From JAJTFW01 sp031411335 (GTDB taxonomy: Bacteria; Bacteroidota; Bacteroidia; AKYH767-A; OLB10): 15,395 nt of DNA. Of the stretch, positions 1 through 6,239 are shown in pieces. The notes under the pieces were generated by a model, which worked only from the letters and a program-made list of their open reading frames with translations, ran no database searches and was not told where the DNA came from. How positions within the stretch are numbered: position 1 is the stretch's first letter; each line of letters begins with the position of its first letter. The DNA lies in the NCBI GenBank assembly GCA_031411335.1, contig JANOAX010000182.1, forward strand, positions 1 through 15,395. The letters run 5' to 3'. A program made the position numbers and the translations under genes.

Positions 1-67
1 CCGTTACTGGATTTAGAAGTCATGGCTTGACGCTCAAAAGAACCACTAAGGTTTCGCTTCTTGCAGT

Positions 68-1087
68 ATGTACAAACGCATCTTTCGACCTCTTCTTTTT
101 AGGATGAATCCGGAAGCCGCGCATCATTTCACTTTCAATGCTTTGAAGGTGATTTTTTCAATTCCTGTAATGAAATATATTGCTAAACAAATGTTTGAGG
201 TGAAGAGCAAAAGCCTTGAAAAGGAAATTATGGGATTAAAATTTCCGAATCCGATTGGATTGGCAGCGGGTTTTGATAAGGACGGAAAATTATTCAAAGA
301 GCTTTCATCCTTTGGATTTGGGTTTATTGAAGTTGGGACCGTGACACCAAAACCCCAGCCTGGTAATGATCTACCACGCATGTTTCGCTTGCCAAAAGAC
401 AGCGGACTCATTAACCGAATGGGTTTTAATAACGAAGGCGTTCAAGTATTAAGAAAGCGATTAGAAAATAGACCATCGAATATTATTGTGGGTGGAAATA
501 TTGGAAAGAACAAGGCCACATCAAACGAAGATGCATTGAGCGATTATGAAATTTGCTTTGAAGAATTGTATCCTGTTGTCGATTATTTTGTGGTGAATGT
601 GAGTTCACCAAATACACCCGGATTACGTGCTTTGCAAGAGCGTGAACCATTGACAAAATTATTGCAGCGTTTATCGGATCTCAATCAACAGAAAAAACCG
701 AAACCGCTCCTATTAAAAATCGCACCCGATTTAACCAATGAGCAGTTGGATGAAATTGTTGACATTGTAAAAACAGTTGGATTGCAAGGCATCATAGCAA
801 CCAACACGACCATCTCCCGAGAAAATTTAAAAACTGAAGAAAACATAACAAAGGAAATGGGTGGATTAAGTGGTCGACCTGTCACAAAAAGAAGCACGGA
901 AGTAATTCGTTACATCCGCAAAATTGCCGGAAAAGATTTAGTGATTATTGGTGTAGGAGGAATTTTTAATGCAGACGACGCCAAAGAAAAATTAGAAGCC
1001 GGCGCCGATTTACTGCAAGTCTACACCGGATTTATTTATGAAGGTCCAGGCATGGTCAAGAAAATTTTATCAGAATTATTGAAATGA
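68..1087 (+). CDS. pyrD: Quinone-dependent dihydroorotate dehydrogenase (class 2)
   Basis: This enzyme oxidises dihydroorotate to orotate with FMN and passes electrons to membrane quinone, the fourth step of pyrimidine synthesis. The 339-residue protein has the usual class 2 length. Its N-terminus (MYKRIFRPLLFRMNPEAAHH) is the amphipathic membrane-docking helix that class 1 enzymes lack, and this also supports the start at 68. Visible motifs are PNPIGLAAGFDKDGK (60-74), VGTVTPKPQPGN (89-100), RMGFNNEG (117-124), NVSSPNTPG (177-185, where Ser180 aligns with the catalytic Ser of class 2 enzymes), LLKIAPDL, ATNTT, GGLSGRP and the FMN-phosphate segment IGVGGI. Nothing is truncated. No neighbour belongs to the same pathway, and the gene converges on the Nudix gene. 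The bases before it (1-67) are too short to interpret. Identification by sequence is very secure. Confidence 0.97.
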   Translation: MYKRIFRPLLFRMNPEAAHHFTFNALKVIFSIPVMKYIAKQMFEVKSKSLEKEIMGLKFPNPIGLAAGFDKDGKLFKELSSFGFGFIEVGTVTPKPQPGNDLPRMFRLPKDSGLINRMGFNNEGVQVLRKRLENRPSNIIVGGNIGKNKATSNEDALSDYEICFEELYPVVDYFVVNVSSPNTPGLRALQEREPLTKLLQRLSDLNQQKKPKPLLLKIAPDLTNEQLDEIVDIVKTVGLQGIIATNTTISRENLKTEENITKEMGGLSGRPVTKRSTEVIRYIRKIAGKDLVIIGVGGIFNADDAKEKLEAGADLLQVYTGFIYEGPGMVKKILSELLK

Positions 1088-1088
1088 G

Positions 1089-1139
1089 CTTCTAGCTGCT
1101 CGCTTCTGTCCCGCCGTACTGCGGGATTCTGGCTGCTAA
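1089..1139. repeat. Degenerate 7-base repeat split by a GC-rich hairpin
   Basis: Directly after the pyrD stop are back-to-back 7-base units CTTCTAG (1089-1095), CTGCTCG (1096-1102) and CTTCTGT (1103-1109), then a 16-base GC-rich block (1110-1125), then ATTCTGG (1126-1132) and CTGCTAA (1133-1139). The block with its flanks forms a perfect stem TCCCGC (1109-1114) / GCGGGA (1121-1126) around a 6-base loop. The same unit family, on the opposite strand, lies at 3931-3958. The repeat structure is seen directly; any role is unknown. The hairpin could help end pyrD transcription, but no T-run follows it. Confidence 0.6.
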
Positions 1140-1166
1140 AAGAAATCTAATCGCGAAGCTTCGCGA
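1140..1166 (-). terminator. Likely terminator of the Nudix gene (16-base palindrome)
   Basis: Positions 1151-1166 are a perfect 16-base palindrome, TCGCGAAGCTTCGCGA, abutting the stop codon of the minus-strand Nudix gene. As RNA it would fold as a 6-bp stem (TCGCGA/TCGCGA) with an AGCT loop. On the minus strand it is followed by TTAGATTTCTTTT, a T-rich tract, as expected for an intrinsic terminator. On the plus strand no T-run follows, so termination of pyrD here is less certain. Confidence 0.5.
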
Positions 1167-1712
1167 CTAAAGTCCAAAATCTAACATCTTTTTCACCTTC
1201 AACACCGACGCTACACTCAATCCATCTTTTATTTCCCCATTCATCACCATCTCCACTAGCTCGTCGAACGGAAGCTTTCTGATTTGAAGTTGTTCAGTTT
1301 CTTCGGGTGAGCAGCCTACATCTTTTAGGCCTCTTGCTATAAAAGTATATCCAATTTCATCCGATACGGAATTGCTCAATTGAATTTCCATGATTTTTTC
1401 CCATTGTGTTGCCTGCAAACCTACTTCCTCTTCCAACTCGCGCTTTGCTGCTTCCAAGGGATCTTCTCCCTCTGGACAACCGCCCTCAGGCACTTCCCAT
1501 TCGTAGGAATCTAAAGTATAACGATATTGACCAACGATCCATGTGTTGTTGTTTTCATCGAGAGGAATGATGGCGATGGCTCTATTTTTAAAATGAACAA
1601 CGCCATAAATTCCAGGATTCCCTGCGGGATTAATCACCTGTGATTCGGTGACTTTTATCCATGGATTTTCATACTTTACTTCGGAGCTTTTAGTGGTCCA
1701 GGGATTTTTCAT
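1167..1712 (-). CDS. Nudix hydrolase, ADP-ribose pyrophosphatase-like
   Basis: Nudix enzymes split nucleoside diphosphates linked to another group, using a metal bound by the Nudix box. In this 181-residue protein the box GX5EX7REUXEEXGU is complete at residues 77-99: Gly77, Glu83, then RELEEEVGL (91-99). The preceding QYRYTLDSYEWEVPEGG (62-78) matches the arrangement of ADP-ribose/ADP-sugar pyrophosphatases, where QYR and E-P-x-GG help bind substrate. That makes an ADP-ribose or ADP-sugar substrate the best guess, but Nudix specificity cannot be read from the motif alone. There is no signal peptide, so it should be cytoplasmic. It is transcribed away from pfkA with a 161-base shared upstream region and towards pyrD. 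Family certain, substrate not. Confidence 0.92.
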   Translation of the reverse strand: MKNPWTTKSSEVKYENPWIKVTESQVINPAGNPGIYGVVHFKNRAIAIIPLDENNNTWIVGQYRYTLDSYEWEVPEGGCPEGEDPLEAAKRELEEEVGLQATQWEKIMEIQLSNSVSDEIGYTFIARGLKDVGCSPEETEQLQIRKLPFDELVEMVMNGEIKDGLSVASVLKVKKMLDFGL

Positions 1713-1811
1713 TTTAGGTTGATAAATAGATTAATACTATTTTGATGATAAATAATAATTTACTGCAGTAGCAGAGTTAGATCTTAATACTAATCGCGGA
1801 TCTTTGGCGTT

Positions 1812-1835
1812 ATACCAAATACTAGTATTTGGTAT
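1812..1835. promoter_or_regulatory. 24-base perfect palindrome, candidate operator
   Basis: The left arm ATACCAAATACT (1812-1823) is followed directly by its exact reverse complement (1824-1835). It lies in the divergent spacer between the Nudix gene and pfkA, 38 bases before the pfkA start. A second, overlapping 10-base palindrome GTATTAATAC sits at 1832-1841. The heptamer AATACTA also occurs at 1733-1739 and 1786-1792 in the same spacer and once in the left arm. Ten bases of the arm (ATACCAAATA) recur just after the pfkA stop at 2859-2868. A dimeric regulator site is the natural reading; I do not recognise the regulator. Confidence 0.5.
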
Positions 1836-1843
1836 TAATACAT

Positions 1844-1851
1844 TAGTTTCG
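1844..1851 (+). promoter_or_regulatory. Possible -7 promoter element of pfkA
   Basis: TAGTTTCG matches the Bacteroidota -7 consensus TAnnTTTG at 7 of 8 positions and is followed by CA, as such promoters often are. Transcription would begin near 1857, about 17 bases before the pfkA ATG, and the palindrome at 1812-1835 would be centred near -33. An alternative pairing (TTTG at 1803-1806 with AGTATTTG at 1824-1831) would put the palindrome over the -7 box instead. Sequence alone does not decide between them. Confidence 0.35.
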
Positions 1852-1873
1852 CAAAAATGATCATTGTTTTCTT

Positions 1874-2857
1874 ATGAATAAAATAGAACGCCTTGCTTTA
1901 TTCACATCGGGTGGTGATGCTCCAGGTATGAATGCCTGTGTACGCGCTGTAGTGCGCACTGCTTTGTCGCAAGATTTACGAGTTTATGGTATTTTAAGAG
2001 GATATCAAGGAATGATTGAAGATGAGTTTAGGCCTCTTACTTCACGTTCGGTGAGTAATATCATTCAACGCGGCGGAACCATCCTTAAAACGGCTCGCAG
2101 TAAAGAGTTTATGACTGAAGCTGGAATGGACAAAGCCTATGCAAATTTGAAGAATCATCAAATTGATGGAATCGTTGCTATTGGTGGAGATGGAACATTC
2201 AAAGGTGCTGAAGCATTTTGTACTCGTTTTCCTGATATTAAAATCATGGGTATACCTGGAACCATCGACAATGATTTAAGCGGAACTGATTACACCCTCG
2301 GATTTGATACAGCCGTAAATACAGTCATCGAAGCGGTCGATAAAATTCGTGATACCGCAGCTTCTCATGATCGTTGTTTTCTGATAGAAGTGATGGGTAG
2401 AGATTCGGGATGTATTGCACTCTGGTCGGGATTGGCAGGTGGTGCTGAAGAAATTCTTCTTCCTGAAAAACCTACCGACTTCGATGCTTTATTTAGTAAA
2501 CTCGAAGAAGGAAAAGGAAATAAAAAAACCAGCAGCATCATTCTTGTTGCAGAAGGTGAGAAGAACGGTGGCGCTGCGGAAGTAGCCGAAGAACTCAAAA
2601 AACGTTTGCCCCATTATGAAACAAAGGTCACCGTACTGGGACATGTTCAACGCGGAGGAAGTCCAAGTGCATTCGATCGGATTTTAGGAGCTAAGCTCGG
2701 CGTGTGGGCAGTAGAAGCATTACTTTCTGGAGATACACGAAGAATGGTTGGCATTCGAAACGGGGAAAAACATTTTCTCCCTTTCTCAGAAGCATCCCGT
2801 GAACAAGAACCACTCGACCTTGAATTATTGCGAATCAATAATATTTTAAGTAAATAA
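1874..2857 (+). CDS. pfkA: ATP-dependent 6-phosphofructokinase
   Basis: This enzyme phosphorylates fructose 6-phosphate to fructose 1,6-bisphosphate, the committed step of glycolysis, in the cytoplasm as a homotetramer in this family. The 327 residues match the usual bacterial PfkA length (about 320). Motifs in order are FTSGGDAPGMNA (10-21, ATP loop), GILRGYQGM (39-47), GGDG (104-107), PGTIDND (128-134, with catalytic Asp132 and Thr130), MGRDSG (174-179) and GHVQRGG in the C-terminal part of the substrate site. The GGDG form, rather than GGDD, predicts ATP and not pyrophosphate as donor. The start at 1874 places the ATP loop at the expected distance. The gene has its own upstream region with a large palindrome. 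The next gene begins 52 bases on and is not a glycolytic enzyme. Confidence 0.97.
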   Translation: MNKIERLALFTSGGDAPGMNACVRAVVRTALSQDLRVYGILRGYQGMIEDEFRPLTSRSVSNIIQRGGTILKTARSKEFMTEAGMDKAYANLKNHQIDGIVAIGGDGTFKGAEAFCTRFPDIKIMGIPGTIDNDLSGTDYTLGFDTAVNTVIEAVDKIRDTAASHDRCFLIEVMGRDSGCIALWSGLAGGAEEILLPEKPTDFDALFSKLEEGKGNKKTSSIILVAEGEKNGGAAEVAEELKKRLPHYETKVTVLGHVQRGGSPSAFDRILGAKLGVWAVEALLSGDTRRMVGIRNGEKHFLPFSEASREQEPLDLELLRINNILSK

Positions 2858-2909
2858 TATACCAAATATTCACTCATCTCATCACAACCTAAGTTCAACC
2901 CAACTCTGC

Positions 2910-3698
2910 ATGAAAAAGCTAACCCTAATTTTAAGTTTTATTTTCATCACACTTATCGCTAAAGCACAAGAACCCTTTAAAAATAGAGAGGGACTTATCA
3001 TCACCCCTGAAAAAGGAGAAATGTCGATTGGATTTGATGCGGTTCCCTTTTTAAAATTTGTTGGAAATTTAATTCATAGTGATAATAATTCTCCCAATTC
3101 TAATTTTACAGCGGAAAATCCGTTGACCATCACAAGCAATTTCATGTTAAAAGATAATATTGCTTTTCGATCTAAAATACGATTGGGTCTTGGTGTTGTT
3201 AAAACCGACACCTTGGTTGCGCGAATTGGAAGTACCAATCCCAATGAAACCGTTTCTAATGAAACCAAAGTGAACACAAGTAATATTACATTAGGTGGTG
3301 GTTTGCAAAAGTGGCGTGGAAAGGGACGCGTGCGTGGATTTTACGGTGCAGAAATATTATTTAGTATTGCTACCGAAAAAACCACTTTAACATATGGTAA
3401 TCCTTTGAGTAGTGAAAATCAAAGTACCAGAACGAAGAGTATTAAGCCCGGAAATACATTTGGATTTCACTTAAAAGGATTTATTGGAGTCGAGTATTTT
3501 TTCGCCGCTAAGTCAAGTCTCAGTGCTGAATTTGGATGGGGACCGCAACTTCAAACTCGGAGTCGAAGTAAAGTGGAAACAGAAAGTTGGAATGGAGTTG
3601 GAGCCTCTTCCGAATCACAAGAAGGCGGGAAGTCGAGTTCATTTATGTTTGATAACGATAATGCTGGCGGGAGTTTAAACCTAAATTTTTACTTTTAG
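2910..3698 (+). CDS. Secreted outer-membrane beta-barrel-like protein, function unknown
   Basis: I do not recognise a named family. The 262-residue product begins with a clear signal peptide (MKKLTLILSFIFITLIAKAQ, cleavage after AQ), so it is exported. The mature part alternates short hydrophobic and polar stretches with many Gly, Ser, Asn and Thr (for example FRSKIRLGLGVV, GFHLKGFIGVEYFF, SSLSAEFGWGPQ) and ends in LNLNFYF. A C-terminal strand closing on Phe is typical of outer-membrane beta-barrels recognised by the BAM machinery. The start of the mature region (MSIGFDAVPFLKFVGN) resembles small Bacteroidota barrel proteins. Serine-rich polar segments near residues 150-170 and 215-245 would suit surface loops. 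It may share a transcript with pfkA, 52 bases upstream, but a metabolic link is not implied. Export is well supported, barrel fold likely, function unknown. Confidence 0.75.
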   Translation: MKKLTLILSFIFITLIAKAQEPFKNREGLIITPEKGEMSIGFDAVPFLKFVGNLIHSDNNSPNSNFTAENPLTITSNFMLKDNIAFRSKIRLGLGVVKTDTLVARIGSTNPNETVSNETKVNTSNITLGGGLQKWRGKGRVRGFYGAEILFSIATEKTTLTYGNPLSSENQSTRTKSIKPGNTFGFHLKGFIGVEYFFAAKSSLSAEFGWGPQLQTRSRSKVETESWNGVGASSESQEGGKSSSFMFDNDNAGGSLNLNFYF

Positions 3699-3704
3699 AA
3701 AGGT

Positions 3705-3832
3705 TACGAATTACGAATCGATACGAATGTACGAAATACGAATTTACGAATACGCGAAATACGAATGAACACGAAATGCGAAAATGCGAAAGTCGTATGA
3801 CACGTCGCGATGCGATCAATACGAATTACGAA
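3705..3832. repeat. Degenerate TACGAA(T) array
   Basis: Nine exact TACGAA words start at 3705, 3712, 3722, 3730, 3737, 3745, 3760, 3820 and 3827. Spacing is mostly 7-8 bases in the first part. Between 3766 and 3819 the array decays into relatives such as ACGAAATGCG and two ATGCGAA copies (3776, 3784). The array begins seven bases after the stop of the beta-barrel gene. The periodicity is seen directly; origin by replication slippage is inferred. Confidence 0.75.
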
Positions 3833-3930
3833 TCATTACTTATGTGCATTTAACCGCAGCGTGAGCAGCGGCTAGCAGAGTGCGCAGCGGAAAAAGAATT
3901 TCGAAATTAGAATGTATCCTCTACGAAAAA

Positions 3931-3958
3931 CTAGAGGCTAGAAGCCAGAAGTTAGCAG
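3931..3958. repeat. Four tandem 7-base units (YNAGMAG family)
   Basis: The units CTAGAGG, CTAGAAG, CCAGAAG and TTAGCAG stand back to back. Read on the other strand they match the units after pyrD at 1089-1139 (CTTCTAG, CTGCTAA and relatives), so the two loci carry the same family in opposite orientation. A T5 run (3961-3965) follows, but no good stem precedes it. Confidence 0.65.
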
Positions 3959-4006
3959 CTTTTTAATTGCGTTCGATAAATAGTAAGTTTGAAAAAATTA
4001 TCTGCG

Positions 4007-4537
4007 TTACTTCTTCGAATACTCTTCCCATTTCGTAGTTAAATATGCATTCGTTCCGTAAAATTTAAGGAGCGGTAATAATTCTTCGGTGGTTTGGTAT
4101 CCGCTTAGGGGTTGTAAGATGGCGTACTTTTCATCCATCATGACAAAGCTAGGATATCCCATTTTACCACTCAACAAAGAGATTGCTAATTCATTTGCTT
4201 TCATCTCGGGTTTAAAAACAAAAACTTTATCACGAAAACGAATGGTGTCTTTTGTTTCAGCATCTAGCTTTACGGCATAATAATTTTCAGAAATATAACT
4301 AGAGATTAAACTATCCTTGAACGTGCCTGCATCCATGCGCTTACACCATCCGCACCAATCCGTGTAAACATCGATGAAGATTTTCTTTGGTTTCATATCA
4401 TTCAAAAAAACAGCTTGCTCAAAACTGATCCATTCAATTTTTGAGGGAACTTTTTTTACGATTTCTGTTTGTGCTGAACTGGAGTGACAAACGCTTAACG
4501 AGACTGCAGCCGCAAGAAGGTATTTAGTAATATTCAT
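4007..4537 (-). CDS. Exported thioredoxin-like protein (WCGWC)
   Basis: The protein has 176 residues and starts with a signal peptide (MNITKYLLAAAVSLSVCHSSSAQ, cleavage near residue 23), so it should act in the periplasm. A thioredoxin-fold domain follows: the strand KKIFIDVYTDWCGWCK (51-66) carries the redox pair Cys62 and Cys65, and GYPSFV (127-132) supplies the cis-proline Pro129. The WCGWCK form is common in Bacteroidota thioredoxin_7/DUF255-like proteins, usually linked to disulfide reduction or cytochrome maturation. A longer-than-usual segment between the active site and the cis-proline sets it apart from classical TrxA. It starts 18 bases after the stop of the peptide-transporter gene on the same strand, so co-transcription is likely. 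The partner protein is unknown. Confidence 0.88.
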   Translation of the reverse strand: MNITKYLLAAAVSLSVCHSSSAQTEIVKKVPSKIEWISFEQAVFLNDMKPKKIFIDVYTDWCGWCKRMDAGTFKDSLISSYISENYYAVKLDAETKDTIRFRDKVFVFKPEMKANELAISLLSGKMGYPSFVMMDEKYAILQPLSGYQTTEELLPLLKFYGTNAYLTTKWEEYSKK

Positions 4538-4555
4538 AATTTAAAGTTAAGGAAA

Positions 4556-6028
4556 TTATTTAACATCACCCATTAATTTACGGACAAATGGTGAAATTGC
4601 TATTAAGACGATACCCGTCACCAATGCATAAATGGCTAATTGTTGGTATCCATCGGTGTAAGAGATTAATTTTTCAGTAAGACTTGCATTATCATTGGGA
4701 GAAACCATTCCTGCTCCTAAAATTCCAGCTACATATTGTCCATAGGCGCTTGCTAAAAACCACATGCCCATCATTACACCTTGCAAGGGTTGAGGAGATA
4801 GTTTAGTCATGATGGATAATCCAATAGGAGAGAGGCAAAGCTCACCGAATGTGATAATGAAATAAGCTAACGTAAATATTTCTAAACTTGTCATTCCATC
4901 GGCACCGGCAAAGAAGCGAGTTGCGTAGAAAGTGTAAAAGGCTAAAGCCAAGAATAAAAATCCTAATCCAAATTTTACAACTGTATTAGGCTCTTTATTT
5001 CGTTTGCTTAACCACACCCAAAGTAATCCAAGTAAGGGCGCAAAGATGATCACGAATAAAGAATTCGCAGCGTTGTTTACACCATTAGGATCTAACTTCA
5101 CTCCAGCTACTGTATCATTCAAGTTGTTGGCTGCAAAAAGGGCTAACGATCCACCACTTTGCTCGAAAAACGCCCAAAATAAAATGGAGAAGAGAATAAA
5201 GACTAAAGCACCCAACAATTTCTTTCGTTCAGCGACACTAAACTTTCCCATCTCATAAAATAAATAAACCAATACTACAGGTCCAATGGTGTACATAAAA
5301 TAATCCGTGTATTCCGTTTTAGAAACCATCACCATAATGATAGGAATGATCGCTAACGAACCTAAATAAGTAGCGTATTCCATCCACTTTTTACCTTCAA
5401 TGCCTTTGCTTCTAAAAGGAGATAATCCAATCGGTCCTAAACTTTTTTGGGTGAAGACGAATGTCACTAAAGAAATAGTCATTACAATGGCGGCTAATCC
5501 AAATGCTAAATTCCATGAATAACTTTTTGCGATTGCGATACAAGCATAACCTCCTAACAATGCCCCCACATTAATTCCTGCATAGAAGAGTGAAAAGCCA
5601 GCATCTCTTCGGCTATCTTTCTCATGATACAAAGCACCAACCATCGTTGAAATGTTTGGTTTAAAGAAACCAGTTCCAATGATCGTGAAACTTATTCCAA
5701 GAAAGAAAAATTCATGTGGATTAAATGCGAGAATGCAAGATCCGGTAATCATCAATAATCCACCCCAGAAAAGCGACTTTCTAAATCCTAATATTTTATC
5801 GGCGAAGAGTCCGCCAATGAAAGTGAAAGCATACACAAAAGCTTGCGTTGCTCCATACTGAAGATTAGCTACATCTTCTTTCATCATTAATTGACTCACC
5901 ATAAAAACAGTGAGCATTCCTCTCATTCCATAGAAGCAAAAGCGCTCCCACATTTCGGAGAAGAATAAATACCAGAGTTGCTTAGGATACTTCCCTTTGA
6001 AGTCTTGGATTTCGGCGAGAGTCTGCAT
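4556..6028 (-). CDS. POT/PTR family proton-dependent di-/tripeptide transporter (copy 1)
   Basis: POT transporters (MFS fold) import di- and tripeptides driven by protons across the inner membrane. This 490-residue protein has the family signatures: ExxERF in helix 1 (Glu25, Glu28, Arg29, Phe30, followed by FYGMR), GTGFFKPNISTMVG (118-131) and FYAGINVGA (148-156), and GELCLSPIGLS in a late helix, within about 14 hydrophobic segments. The ExxER residues are those coupled to protons and substrate in characterised members. The start gives a short cytoplasmic N-terminus before helix 1, as expected. A paralogue lies 203 bases upstream on the same strand and the exported thioredoxin lies downstream. 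The spacer before it is repeat-rich and I found no consensus promoter in it, so it may be read from the upstream paralogue. Exact peptide range is unknown. Confidence 0.95.
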   Translation of the reverse strand: MQTLAEIQDFKGKYPKQLWYLFFSEMWERFCFYGMRGMLTVFMVSQLMMKEDVANLQYGATQAFVYAFTFIGGLFADKILGFRKSLFWGGLLMITGSCILAFNPHEFFFLGISFTIIGTGFFKPNISTMVGALYHEKDSRRDAGFSLFYAGINVGALLGGYACIAIAKSYSWNLAFGLAAIVMTISLVTFVFTQKSLGPIGLSPFRSKGIEGKKWMEYATYLGSLAIIPIIMVMVSKTEYTDYFMYTIGPVVLVYLFYEMGKFSVAERKKLLGALVFILFSILFWAFFEQSGGSLALFAANNLNDTVAGVKLDPNGVNNAANSLFVIIFAPLLGLLWVWLSKRNKEPNTVVKFGLGFLFLALAFYTFYATRFFAGADGMTSLEIFTLAYFIITFGELCLSPIGLSIMTKLSPQPLQGVMMGMWFLASAYGQYVAGILGAGMVSPNDNASLTEKLISYTDGYQQLAIYALVTGIVLIAISPFVRKLMGDVK

Positions 6029-6033
6029 GTTGT

Positions 6034-6067
6034 AATTAAGAATTGAGAATTAAGAATTCAGAATTAG
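6034..6067. repeat. AATTNAG 7-base repeat, left arm of an inverted pair
   Basis: Four perfect units AATTAAG, AATTGAG, AATTAAG and AATTCAG run from 6034 to 6061, then AATTAG. They lie 5 bases upstream of the start of transporter copy 1. The segment 6048-6065 is exactly complementary to 6220-6237, so this array and its partner could pair across a 154-base loop in a transcript running through both transporter genes. Confidence 0.75.
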
Positions 6068-6212
6068 TTAAGATTATTTTGGATTATTATAATTACGAAG
6101 TTTAAATGATGTAATTCGAATTTCAATATTCGCTTATTAGAATTAATTTTTCTTGCGAATAGAAAGATTCACCATTCGAAGAAGTAAATTCTTTTCTCAG
6201 AAAGAACTCACC

Positions 6213-6239
6213 AATTCTGAATTCTGAATTCTTAATTAA
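6213..6239. repeat. AATTNAG 7-base repeat on the other strand, right arm
   Basis: On the minus strand the units read AATTAAG, AATTCAG, AATTCAG. The array overlaps the end of transporter copy 2: its last residue and TAA stop (6232-6237) lie inside it, so the present C-terminus may have been set by repeat invasion or expansion. An 18-base perfect inverted match to 6048-6065 is present. Confidence 0.72.

Larger units (their letters stand above)
3699..4006. other. 308-base gene-free spacer made largely of degenerate repeats
   Basis: This spacer lies between convergent genes, so it need not hold a promoter. From left to right it contains a TACGAA array (3705-3832), a GC-richer stretch with four GCAG words spaced 9-10 bases (3856-3887), a small inverted repeat CCTCTA/TAGAGG (3918-3923 and 3932-3937), the 7-base repeat at 3931-3958 and a T5 run. 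I see no coding potential. Transcript ends for both neighbours must fall here, yet no strong intrinsic terminator is visible. Confidence 0.6.

Noticed and set aside
1..30. Frame 1 reads PLLDLEVMA and a TGA at 28-30, possibly the tail of an upstream gene.
   Set aside because: Nine residues are too few to separate from chance; other frames here are also briefly open.
3484..3678. 64-codon open frame in another phase inside the beta-barrel gene.
   Set aside because: It is fully contained in a gene with signal peptide and barrel end, and has no features of its own.
3856..3889. Four GCAG words at 9-10 base spacing in a GC-richer patch.
   Set aside because: Spacing is irregular and the patch is short; not convincing as a phased binding array.
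3918..3937. CCTCTA/TAGAGG inverted repeat with an 8-base loop as a terminator for the beta-barrel gene.
   Set aside because: No T-run follows within reach, and half the stem belongs to the 7-base repeat array.
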